Positions 17,038-27,158 of a DNA stretch of 64,000 nt are shown piece after piece. Source of the DNA: JAFMDF01 sp965222705 (GTDB taxonomy: Bacteria; Bacteroidota; Bacteroidia; Chitinophagales; Saprospiraceae); NCBI GenBank assembly GCA_965222705.1, contig CBDCUO010000016.1:1-64000 (forward strand). The letters run 5' to 3'. Position 1 is the first letter of the stretch, and every line of letters starts with the position of its first letter. A model generated the notes under the pieces. That model saw only the letters and a list, made by a program, of their open reading frames with translations, searched no databases and was not told where the DNA came from. A program made the position numbers and the translations under genes.

Positions 17038-17919
17038 ATGAAACTTATGAAACTAGTGTTAAAAAAACCTGAGAATTTTTTCAAACGACGGTTAAATATC
17101 TATAAAAAAGAAGTTCCTTGCTTAGACTCGGCTTGGCATTACCACCCAGAGTTTGAACTATTATACATCTCGAAGAGTACAGGTATTCGATTTGTGGGAG
17201 ATAGTGTAGCGCCTTTCTCACCAGGTGATTTAGTACTGGTGGGTGCCTATTTACCCCATCTATGGCGAAATGATGCCACTTACTATAGTGACCAAACGGA
17301 TAGCCAAGTTAAAACCATTGTTATAAAATTCACTAAAAACTTTATTGGAGAAGGCACTTTTGATAATCCTGAATTTTCGAATATCAATCAATTACTCAAG
17401 CAGTCAAAATATGGAATTTGCTTTGGTAAAAAGTTTTCTAAAGATTTGCATAAAGCATTAATTGAAATTCCCAATCATTCTCCTGTTCAGCAATCCATAA
17501 AATTACTAGAGTTATTACATCAGCTATCGCTATCAACAAATAAGAAAGTCTTGTCTTCTACCGATATGCGTCAGTATGCACAAGATAATGCCCATCGGTT
17601 GAATAATGTACTAAAACATATTTCAGACAATTACGCTGAATCCATTAGTTTAGAGGACGTTGCCAAGATTGCTTGTATGACCACCAATTCTTTTTGTCGC
17701 TTTTTTAAAAAGATGACCAATAAGTCTTTTACTAAATTTTTAAATGAAGTGCGAATTCGGAATGCTTCTCGATTATTAACGCAAGAGAATACCTCTATAG
17801 CTCATGTATCTTATACGGTTGGCTACAATTCCGTCAATAACTTTAATAAGCAGTTTAAATTAATCATAGGTACGACTCCTAAACAATACCGCAAAACTAT
17901 CACATCTTATTCCACATAA
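17038..17919 (+). CDS. AraC-family transcriptional regulator with cupin sensor domain, candidate PUL activator
   Basis: I place the start at ATG 17038; the TTG at 17026 lies inside a repeat. The N-terminal half is a cupin sugar-sensing domain with WHYHPEFELLYI and SPGDLVLVGAYLPHLWRN. The C-terminal 100 residues form the double HTH (ISLEDVAKIACMTTNSFCRF and IAHVSYTVGYNSVNNFNKQF, ending in TTPKQYRKT). AraC proteins typically activate from two direct half-sites one or two helical turns apart, next to the promoter. Five PUL units carry direct half-sites 21 bp apart at a fixed distance from the promoter, and one copy begins 19 bp after this gene. It is therefore the leading candidate for binding them. 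That link is inference. Confidence 0.88.
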   Translation: MKLMKLVLKKPENFFKRRLNIYKKEVPCLDSAWHYHPEFELLYISKSTGIRFVGDSVAPFSPGDLVLVGAYLPHLWRNDATYYSDQTDSQVKTIVIKFTKNFIGEGTFDNPEFSNINQLLKQSKYGICFGKKFSKDLHKALIEIPNHSPVQQSIKLLELLHQLSLSTNKKVLSSTDMRQYAQDNAHRLNNVLKHISDNYAESISLEDVAKIACMTTNSFCRFFKKMTNKSFTKFLNEVRIRNASRLLTQENTSIAHVSYTVGYNSVNNFNKQFKLIIGTTPKQYRKTITSYST

Positions 17920-17938
17920 TGATAATTAAGGAACAAAT

Positions 17939-18006
17939 TAGGGTAATTTTGGATGAAAACAGGGTAAAAATCATCAATTTTTAAGTGGTAATTACGCTTT
18001 ACTTTG
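17939..18006 (+). promoter_or_regulatory. PUL operator copy B plus promoter core, upstream of SusC
   Basis: The 39-bp element occupies 17939-17977, with GGGTAA half-sites at 17941 and 17962 (21 bp apart). A TTTG core lies at 18003-18006, 26 nt after the element. If transcription starts about 7 nt downstream, the susC leader is roughly 200 nt, much longer than in the other four units. Confidence 0.78.
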
Positions 18007-18217
18007 TAAAAAGATTTTTTAGTAATCAGTAACTCTTTGTTGACTTAAAAAGTTGCTTGTTTCCAATTTATGGAACCTAACTTTCCTTTTGATGGGACTA
18101 AGTTACACTATATGCTTATGTCTTTTTCACAATTAAAAATATAAAGTTTTCCTGATTATAATTAGGCTTTTTGACTGTTTCAAAGTACTTCTTAAAACTT
18201 ATAAATCACTTAATATT

Positions 18218-21200
18218 ATGAAACTGAAACAATTCTTTTTGCGTTGGTGGGCTTGTTTTTTATTGATGTCCGTCATGCATATTGCTTACGGGCAAATTAC
18301 GGTATCTGGTATGGTACTAGATGCTGCGAATAAGGAATCCTTAATAGGAGTTAATATCGTTATTAAAGGTACTTCAACAGGAACAGTTACTGATTTTAAT
18401 GGTAACTATTCTCTAGAAGTCCCAGATGCTAATTCGGTTTTAGTTTATACCTATACTGGATATACTGACCAAGAAATAACAGTAGGAAATCAGACTGTTA
18501 TAGACTTAGAGATGGAGGAAGGTTCTGCCTTACTTGATGAAGTGGTGGTTGTGGGTTATACCACTCGAAAAAGAGGAGAATTGACGGGTTCAGTAAGTAC
18601 GGTAAATGCGGAAGACATAGAAAGGACTAGTAATAAAGACCTAGCTAAGTCTCTATCTGGTCGAGTACCAGGATTAATTGCCGTTGACCGGGGTGGTTAT
18701 CCAGGTTCTACAGATGACGAAGACCTTACCTTATTAATTAGAGGGAAATCTACTTTAGGTAATAATGCACCATTAATACTAATTGATAATATTCCTGCTG
18801 CCTCTTTTTCCCATTTATCTCCTCAAGATATTGAGTCTTTATCCGTTCTGAAAGATGGTGCAGCCGCTATCTATGGTGCTAGAGCAGCTAATGGAGTGAT
18901 TTTGATTACAACTAAGAGGGGAAAAAAAGGTGCCCCACAAATAAATTTAACCAGTTCTTATACCAGTTCTAGGCTATCAGTAGTGCCTAAAGTAATGACT
19001 TCAGAACAATATGCTATCTATAATAATGAATTTGCCGAAAGAAATGGTACATCCCTTCCATTTACCCAAGAACAAATAAGTGGATACGCAGCAGGAACAG
19101 ACCCTATTAGATTTCCAAATACCAATTGGTATGATTTAACGATTGCAGATAGCTCGCCTGAATGGAGAAATACCTTATCTATTTCTGGTGGTGGAGAAAA
19201 AGTAAACTACTTTGTAAGTGGAGACCACTTAGACCAAACAGGGCTGTATGCATCAGGAGATTTGCGGTTTAAGCAATATCAGGTTCGGTCAAATATTGAT
19301 ATTAAACTACATGAAACGTTTACTTTAGGATTAGATTTATCGGGAAGATTTGGAGACCGTAATGAACCTGGTGTTAGTCCAGAATTTATTTACAAACATA
19401 TCTATACCAACGAACCTACCGAAGTAGGCGTATATCCTAACGGCTTAGTAGCAAGAGGTGGTGAGAACGGAGCAAACCCATTCATTATGTCTAGTAATGA
19501 ATCTGGCTTTATTAATAGAATTGACAATAATTTGCGTTCAAGAAATCTCTGCTGATTGGAAATTAGATTGGCTAACGGAGGGCTTAAGCGTAAATGCCTT
19601 TGCAGGAATTAGGAGATGGAATACGGATACGAAAAACTGGTACACCCCCCTGGACAGTTTACACCTTCCAAGAAGGAACAAATGAGTATATCCCACAACC
19701 AGGTTTTTCTCAAAGAGGAAACACTCGTATCTTAAGAGAAAGATTCTGGAAATATGACGAATTGATGTTAAACGCAACCATTCGTTACAATCGAACTTTT
19801 GGACAACATAGCATTCAAAGTTTTGTCGGAACAGAGCGATTTACTTCTGAACAACGCGAGTTTTTTGCAGAAAGAAAAGGTTTTCCTAGTGACAATCGAC
19901 CTGAATTATTTGCAGGTAGCGATGAAGGGCAAATTTCTAATGGTGGTGCTGCTGAATTTGCTAGGTTAAACTACTTTGGGTCAATTTCTTATGACTTTGC
20001 TAAAAAATACTTTTTAGATTTAACCTTACGGCATGATGGTTCTGGCAACTTCGGTCCAGGAAAGCGTTTTGGTACTTTTCCAGGTATAGCAGTTGGTTGG
20101 ACAATTAGCAAAGAAGGATTCATGGATGGTACAAAAGGATGGTTGGATGCTTTGAAATTACGAGCATCGTGGGCATTAATGGGGAATGATAGAGTTGGGA
20201 CTTTCCAATACTTGACTCGATATAATTTTGGAAATGATAATCCTAATAACCCTTTTCCTAATTACTATACTTTTGGTACAAATGGCATCCGTTATAATGG
20301 CTATGCAACCGCTAATGTACCTAATCCAGACATTACTTGGGAAACGGCAGATATGAGGAATATTGGATTGAATTTCTCTATGTTAAACTATAAACTAACA
20401 GGAGACATCAATTATTTTTACCAAAAAAGAAGAGATATTTTAATTAGAAGAAATGCCTCCATTCCTGATGTAGCGGGTATTCAATTACCAGCTGAAAATC
20501 TTGGAAAGGTAGATAACTTTGGCTGGGAGGTTCAACTAGGTTGGCAGGATAAAATAGGAGCAATAGGCTATAATTTAGGAGCGAATCTCACGAATGCCAG
20601 AAATGAAATTGTTTTCCTTGACGAGGCAGCAGATGTACCTGAACAATTGAGAAGAGAAGGATTTCCAATGGATTCTTATATTGTTTATCCTACTGCAGGT
20701 ATTTTTAGAGGACCAAGCTCAAGTTGATGCTACTGCCGCAAAATTAGATGGTACTGTAGAGGGAAGAACCTATTTATATAGATGTAAATGGAGATGGCGA
20801 AATTAATACGGGAGACCCGAACGCGTATCTATTCTTCTAATGTTCCCGAAATCCAATACGGCATCACAGGAGGATTAAATTTTAAAGGGTTCGATTTTAA
20901 TTTCTTATTACAAGGTCAAGCCAATGCAGAGGTGTTAGTCTTTTTTTGACCAAGGTGGAGCCGTTCCTAACTATCTGTTCAACGAAAGATGGACACCTGA
21001 TAATAGAGATGCTGAGTATCCTAGAGCATTTGCCCCAGGAGGACCCCTTTTAGTGGGACACAAAATACTGTGGATGATTTCGAAGGAGCAGATTTTTGGT
21101 TGAGAGATGCCTCTTTCCTTAGATTAAAAGAAGTAGAAGTTGGTTATACCCTTTCAAAGGATAGAATTGGATTTGGAAATGTAAGGGTGTTTGCTAGAGG

Positions 21201-21336
21201 CTTAAACTTGGCAACGATGTTTTCGGAAGTATATGACTTAGGCTTAGACCCAGAGGCAGCAGGTTATAACAACTTTAGAAATAGTACTTATCCTTCTTTG
21301 AAATCGTATATTTTTGGTGTAAATCTTACTTTTTAA
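18218..21336 (+). CDS. susC: SusC-like TonB-dependent transporter, interrupted by eight single-base insertions
   Basis: The first frame (18218-19555) shows a signal peptide, a carboxypeptidase-regulatory-like domain (VSGMVLDAANKESLIGVNIV), the TonB-box region DEVVVVGYTTRKRGELTGSV and the plug domain with VLKDGAAAIYGARAANGVIL. The barrel continues in shifting frames to the C-terminal SLKSYIFGVNLTF at 21336. Breaks lie near 19539, 19645, 20711, 20765, 20818, 20947 and 21047-21056 (two). Deleting one base at each gives exactly 1036 codons plus a stop, normal for SusC. It would import oligosaccharides with the SusD next door. The pattern suggests sequence error rather than decay, but true inactivation cannot be excluded from one sequence. 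Confidence 0.85.
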
Positions 21337-21342
21337 AAAGTC

Positions 21343-21408
21343 GTAGCTTAGGCCTCTGGTCTGAGCATTTCATAGTATAATGCCACTCAGACCAAAGGTC
21401 TAAGCTAC
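21343..21408. repeat. GTAGCTTAG-type inverted repeat between susC and susD
   Basis: The 23-bp arms at 21343-21365 and 21386-21408 match at 21 positions as an inverted repeat. Single-arm relatives occur at 33184-33213 and 47493-47520. It probably forms an mRNA hairpin that sets the SusC:SusD ratio, or it is a dispersed palindromic repeat. Confidence 0.65.
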
Positions 21409-21430
21409 ATCTTCTAAAAAAAATAAAATA

Positions 21431-23149
21431 ATGAAAAATATAAAATATTTCCTTTTTATTTTTACTATTCTTCTTGCGAGTGCTTGTCGAGACGATATTT
21501 TAGATACCGAATCCCAAGAGGCATTTACTGAAGATTTTATTTACAATGAGGTCGAACAGTTAGAACGCTTGGTGTTTACGGCCTATAATAGTACTCGAAA
21601 GATGGGGCATGAATCAACGTCAATGGTGGGGTCGTCGGTTTAATATTGAAGGAGGCTCTTTTGAGGCTAAATTCAATTTTAGAGATTTCGATTTATTTCG
21701 TTATAGAGCAGGTTGGACACCTAGTAATGTAGGTATATTTCAAGAAAAATGGTCCACGTATTGGAGGTATGTACGAGACATCAACGCATTTTTAGATAGA
21801 GTAGATGATAGTGGAGCAATGCAAAAAGACCCTGAAAGCACAATGGAGCTAAAAGCAGAAATGCGATTTTTGCGCGCCAATCTTTATGCTAAATTAATCA
21901 AATATTATGGTGGTGTACCTATTCTAGAACGTTCTTTAGGCTTAGACGATAATTTTGATTTATCTAGAAATAGTTACGAAGAATGTGTCAATTTTATAGT
22001 AAGCGAATTGGACGAGGCTGCCCTTGACCTACCTGAAACACGCCCTGACGCTGAGTTTGTGTCGAGCTACCAAACTGGCTGCAATGGCCGTAAAGTCTAG
22101 AACCTTATTATATGCAGCTAGTATCTTACATGACCCTAGTACCTCGCCAAGTGGGCTACGATATACCCAACCTTATACCAAATCTCTCAAACATGGCAAG
22201 ATGCAGCGGATGCAGCTAAAGCAGTACTAGATATGGTAGGTAATCGAGATTTAATTGCGGTAAATAATGCGGAGGAGTATCAAAAAATGTTTTTAATCGC
22301 CTAATCAGGATATAATTTTTGCCAGACCTTATAATGCTGAATTTTACGATTTTGGTATAGATGCTAATTCTCTGTGGGATAAAACCCAATCTCCGAATGG
22401 TTTTGACGGTTGGGCTTTATCCTCCCCTACTCCATAATTATGCTTTACAATATAATATGGCAGATGGTTTCTACTACAGATGGAAACACCTATAATAATA
22501 GAAGACCAAATGATAATCGAGAAATGCGGTATTATGCGAATCTTCTTTTTAATGGAGCAGAATTTAGAGGCAGAAAAATTGAATATTATTTATCAGAAGA
22601 TACAGATGTTTTTCCACATGGTGTAGATTCTCCTGAAGGACTTGGTAATGCTTTACACTCTTCTAAAACAGGCTATAATATCAGAAAATTTCAGGATGAA
22701 AGTGTAGATGTCAATGGAGCGTATTTCTCCTAATCGCCCCCTATATTTTATATCGTTTAGCAGAAATGTATTTGAATTATGCGGAGGCTCAATATCACTT
22801 AGGTAATGAAGGTGCTGCATTAGAAGCTCTAAACAAAGTATCAACAAGAGCTTTACAGCCAGCAATTACGGCAAGTGGAAGTGCCCTTTTGGAAGCCATC
22901 AAAAGAGAACGAAGAGTGGAACTAGCTTTTGAAGGACATAACTTCTTCGACGAGCGAAGATGGATGAATACCGACCATTTAGGGTTTGATATTAGAGGCC
23001 TTAGATGGACGCAATTCTCGGATGGCTCTTTGGGTTTTGAGGAATACACGGTTATAACTAGACCGTTTCCAGAAAAACACTACTTTTTACCCATTCCTAG
23101 GACGGAAATAGAAAAAGCACCTTCTTTGGAACAGAATGCAGGGTATTAG
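21431..23149 (+). CDS. susD: SusD-like glycan-binding lipoprotein, interrupted by nine single-base insertions
   Basis: The N-terminus MKNIKYFLFIFTILLASAC is a lipoprotein signal ending in a lipobox Cys. SusD/RagB features follow across several frames: MRFLRANLYAKLIKYYGGVP with the helical TPR-like core, LAEMYLNYAEAQYHLGNE, and the C-terminal AIKRERRVELAFEGHNFFDE plus FLPIPRTEIEKAP. Removing one base at about nine places (near 21603, 22063, 22146, 22188, 22296, 22435, 22467, 22720 and 22736) gives exactly 569 codons plus a stop. It would bind the glycan at the cell surface and hand it to SusC. It follows SusC by 94 bp. Confidence 0.83.
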
Positions 23150-23189
23150 CGAGAGCGGTCAGAGACCAGGCCGAAAATTGAAATTTTCT

Positions 23190-23242
23190 GTCAGAAGTCA
23201 GACTTAGAACACATAAAATACGTCATAAATCTGACTTCTGAC
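23190..23242. repeat. TCAGAAGTCAGA-type hairpin downstream of susD
   Basis: GTCAGAAGTCAGA (23190-23202) and TCTGACTTCTGAC (23230-23242) form a perfect 13-bp stem. An imperfect relative lies at 36229-36344. It may act as a terminator or mRNA-stabilising hairpin between susD and the sulfatase. Confidence 0.65.
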
Positions 23243-23376
23243 AATCAATGTATGATGGTCTGACCTTTTAAAAAAGTCGTAAGCTGATAGTTCATACAAA
23301 TAAATGGTAAAAGGTATGTTGCTCGATTTTAAGTCAAGCAAACTTGCCTTCTACCTTTTTTAATGTAAGCTCCTAT

Positions 23377-24786
23377 ATGAAACGGATATTTTTAAAACTA
23401 CTCTTTTGTTTATACGCTGTTTTCCTTTTCGCCCAACAATCACCAAATATTATTTTACTATTTGCGGATGATGCTGGGTATGCAGATTTCGGCTTTCATG
23501 GTAGTAAAACTATGAAAAACACCAAATCTAGAATCAATTGGCTAGACAAGGCGTTAAGTTTAAACAAGGCTACGTATCTGACCCTACCTGTGGTCCTTCA
23601 AGAGCTGGAATCATGACAGGAAAAATACCAGCAAAGATTTGGTTTTGAAGAAAATAATGTGCCAGGGTTTATGAGTGCGGTTTCGGCAGCAGACGGCCCA
23701 GAAATGGGCATTCCAGTTGAAGAAAAAACGATTGGAGAATATTTGCAATCTATTGGCTATAAAACTGGTTTTTATGGGAAATGGCACGTTGGTGGTGCAG
23801 ACCGATTTCATCCCAATAAAAGAGGGTTCGATGAATTTTATGGTTTTTAGAGGGGGCGCAAGAAGTTATTTTGAATATGAAAAAGCACCTAGTGACCCGC
23901 TTAACAAAATGGAACGCAACTTCAAAAACTTTGAAGAACCAAAGGGCTATTTAACGGATGTATTGGCGAACGAAGCCGTTACTTTTATCGAAAAAAACAA
24001 AGACCAACCCTTTTTTGCCTTCGTTTCCTTTAATGCGGTACATACTCCGATGGACGCAATACCCGAAGATTTAGCGCAATTTCCACAACTAGAAGGCAAC
24101 CGAAAAATAGTAGCAGCTATGACTTTGGCTTTAGACCGAGCCTGTGGGAAAATTTTGGATAAATTAGAGGAGTTGGGGTTAGCGGAAAATACCCTTGTGG
24201 TTTTCACCAATGATAATGGGAGGTCCTACAGACAAAAATGCAAGTAGCAATTATCCGTTGAGTGGCACAAAATCCAATCACTTAGAAGGGGGCATTCGAG
24301 TGCCCTTTTTGATGCGTTGGCTAGGGCAAATTGACCAAAATTCGACCTACCCCTACCCTATCAGTACCTTGGATTTATTACCCACCTTTGTAGCAGTAGG
24401 TGGTGGCGATATTGATGCTATTTTGGATATAGATGGGGTTAATTTATTGCCTTATATCCAAGGTCAAAAATTAGAACGACCTCATCAAAGACTATACTGG
24501 AAAAAACAAGCTCGGGCGGTGGTGCGAGACGGCGATTGGAAATTAATACGGTACCCTGACCGCCCAGCGGAATTGTATAATATTGCTGACGATGAAAGAG
24601 AACTAAATAACCTAGCAGCCATTTATCCCGAGCGAGTAAGAAAAATGTACAAAATGATTTTTCAATGGGAATCTACTTTAGAACGCCCCAGATGGTTGTT
24701 AAAACGAAAATTTGAAAAATGTGGACATTGACCGTATGGATGAATATAGAGACCAATCCAAATTTTTTCAAGAAGAAAGGAATTAA
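23377..24786 (+). CDS. S1 family sulfatase, interrupted by six single-base insertions
   Basis: The start is ATG 23377 (MKRIFLKLLFCLYAVFLFAQ, a signal peptide). NIILLFADDAGYADFGFHG gives the N-terminal metal-binding Asp pair. The formylglycine motif CGPSR has its Cys codon at 23589-23591, in a frame reached only after correcting two upstream insertions. GFYGKWHVGG, FNAVHTPMD and FTNDNGGPTD complete the metal and substrate site. Six one-base corrections give 467 codons plus a stop at 24784-24786. It belongs to the arylsulfatase/galactan sulfatase group and would remove sulfate esters in the periplasm after FGly maturation. The regiospecificity is not evident. Confidence 0.82.
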
Positions 24787-24867
24787 TAAAGTACAAGTTC
24801 AAGTATAAAACTCAAGTTCAAACAAGCCCTACAAGATGTTGACATCCGTTACTCAAACCGAATTTTC

Positions 24868-26338
24868 ATGAAGTTTTTATTAAAAAGCCTAGCTGTTTTT
24901 AACTTATTACTAATAATAAACTGTACTTTCAATCAATTAACAAACAAGACTACGAAAGAAGAACGCCCAAACATTCTTTTCATTTTATGTGACGATTTGG
25001 GCTATTCCGATGTAGGATTTAATGGTGGAAAAGATGTAAAAACTCCTTCCTTAGATGCATTAGCTGCAAACGGAGCAATGTTTACTTCCGCCTATGTGGC
25101 ACATCCCTTTTGCGGTCCAAGTCGGGCAGCCATAATGACAGGGCGCTATCCACATTTGATTGGTGCGCAGTTCAATTTACCTCGGACTGGTATGAGAGGC
25201 TATCATACTAAAGGCGTTCCAACCGAAGAACCATTTTTGAGTAAAATATTGCAAGATGCAGGCTATTATACTGGGATAGTTGGAAAATGGCACTTAGGTC
25301 ATGCGACTGAATTTCATCCTAATAATAGAGGTTTTGATGATTTTTATGGCTTTTTAGGAGGTGGACATAATTACTTTCCTGCCCAATATCAAGCGGCTTT
25401 TGGGCGGGAATTAAAAAAAGGAACTAAAGCAAAGGACGTTTGGAATTATCTTACCCCTTTGGAACATAATGGAAAGGCAGTCAAAGAAACAGAATATTTG
25501 ACCGATGCGTTTTCGAGAGAAGCGATTCGTTTTGTGAATGAGGCTGCCAAAAAAGACTCTCCTTTCTTTTTGTATTTAGCATACAATGCACCACACTCCC
25601 CTTTGGAAGCAAAGGAAGAAGATTTAGCTAAATTTGCCCACATTGAAGATAAAAAACGTCGAACTTTTGCAGCCATGGTTTATGCGGTTGATAGAGGGGT
25701 TGGTCAAATAGTAAAAACCTTAAAAAGCCAATGGACAATTTGAAAATACATTAATTGTCTTTTTGAGTGATAATGGTGGAAAACTAACATTAGGAGGAAC
25801 AAATTATCCGCTTGCAGGTGGTAAAGGTTCTACCCATGAAGGCGGCTATCGTACGCCCTTATTTTTCCATTGGCCTAAAAAAATTAAAGCGAATTATAAA
25901 TATGTCTATCCCATTTCCGCTTTGGATTTTTATCCAACCTTCACTCAATTAGGTGGTGCGACTATTCCAGAAAATAAGATTTTAGACGGTAAAAATATTT
26001 GGAGTGATTTGGAACAAAATGAAAATCCCCGAAAGGGGGAAATGATTTATGTATTGCGGCATCGAGAGGGTTATACGGATGTGGGGGCAAGACAAGATGA
26101 ATGGAAAATTTTACGGGTGGGTCAAAAAAATTGGCAATTATTCAATATCGACAAAGATTTGGGCGAAAAGCATGATTTGAGTGCAGAACACCCTCAACGT
26201 CTAAAAAAAATGATTGAAAAGACAAAGGCATGGAGTGACCAACACTTACAACCACTATGGTTTTATAATGACCAAACTGAAGATGATTGGAAGGCAGATG
26301 GTATGCCGCATTTTGATAGGACTTTTAGGATTGAGTAG
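24868..26338 (+). CDS. S1 family sulfatase (lipoprotein), one frameshift
   Basis: The protein begins with a lipoprotein signal (LLLIINC, lipobox Cys19). It then shows NILFILCDDLGYSDVGFNGG, the formylglycine motif FCGPSR (Cys82) and IVGKWHLG. The frame stops early at 25743. Removing one A from an A5 run near 25727 joins it to NTLIVFLSDNGGKLTLGG and the C-terminal subdomain, for 489 codons plus a stop at 26338. It follows the first sulfatase by 81 bp in the same direction and is probably part of the SusCD transcription unit. It likely desulfates galactan oligosaccharides; the position attacked is unknown. Confidence 0.83.
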
Positions 26339-26366
26339 TGTCCCTTAAAATCAAATGGAAAAGGGG

Positions 26367-26981
26367 TTAGTATGTCTTTGGGGAATCTTTGTTTCCCAAA
26401 TCCTTTACTCGCTTATAAATATCTTTAAGGGATATTTCGCAATCAATAGAGTAAAGCGTAATGCTTTTATCTAAACCAAATACACTAGAAATTCGCCATA
26501 ATCCATTATGCTCCTTGTACCAAGATTGCACTTTTGGAATGGTTTGCCAAACTAACACATATTCTTTAAAAGAGGGAATACTCCGATAGCCTTCAAATTT
26601 TTCATTGCTGTCGAATTCTTTAGTAGATTTGGAGAGTACCTCAATAATTAGTGAGGGATTGATAATAACGGCATTACTATCTTCATGCATTTCTTCCTCT
26701 CCACATAAAGCCATACAGTCAGGGTAAACGCCCCTATTAAAATCTGGGACAAATACTTTTTGGTCGCTGCTATAAACGGTACAATCTTTATTTTTTTTGT
26801 CCAATTCAACATCTATAGCTGTTCCAATACTATTGGATATTTTATTATGATTAGGCGTTCCACCAGCCATTGCTACTATTGTGCCATCCCAATATTCACT
26901 TTTATACTCAGCATTCTCTTCTAATGTTAGATATTCTTTAAAAGTATATTGTTGTTCTGCTAATTTTTTAGCTGCACTCAT
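26367..26981 (-). CDS. Uma2-family (DUF820) PD-(D/E)XK nuclease-like protein
   Basis: The 204-residue protein has the family signature: YTFKEYLTLEENAEYKSEYW with DGTIVAMAGGTPNHNKI, then YPDCMALC, and IINPSLIIEVLSKSTKEFD containing the EVLSKST motif of the restriction-endonuclease-like fold. Uma2 genes are widespread and solitary in cyanobacteria and Bacteroidota, and their role is unproven. It is the only minus-strand gene between the sulfatases and the GH16 gene, so it looks like an insertion into the PUL rather than a functional member. Confidence 0.85.
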   Translation of the reverse strand: MSAAKKLAEQQYTFKEYLTLEENAEYKSEYWDGTIVAMAGGTPNHNKISNSIGTAIDVELDKKNKDCTVYSSDQKVFVPDFNRGVYPDCMALCGEEEMHEDSNAVIINPSLIIEVLSKSTKEFDSNEKFEGYRSIPSFKEYVLVWQTIPKVQSWYKEHNGLWRISSVFGLDKSITLYSIDCEISLKDIYKRVKDLGNKDSPKTY

Positions 26982-27079
26982 CTTATTTGTTTTAATAATC
27001 AGTTATAGCAAATATACCTCTTTTTTGAGAAATAGGAAATGGAGAATATTAATAGGTTTTAAATTAACACAAGCTAAAA

Positions 27080-27147
27080 TAAGGTAAAATCCATTGAAAA
27101 CAAGGTAATTTCTATCCATCTAGCCTCGCCAAATTTTAATTATTTTG
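27080..27147 (+). promoter_or_regulatory. PUL operator copy C plus promoter core, upstream of the GH16-GH127-GH16-MFS unit
   Basis: The 39-bp element occupies 27080-27118, with AGGTAA half-sites at 27082 and 27103 (21 bp apart). The TTTG core is at 27144-27147, 26 nt after the element. ATG 27159 lies only 12 bp further, so the transcript may be nearly leaderless. Confidence 0.8.
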
Positions 27148-27158
27148 AGTATTCTTTA

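Noticed and set aside
19539..25743. SusC, SusD and sulfatases as true pseudogenes
   Set aside because: All 24 breaks are single-base insertions, with no deletions or other damage, and correction gives exact full-length genes. Sequence error is the simpler explanation, though only resequencing can settle it.
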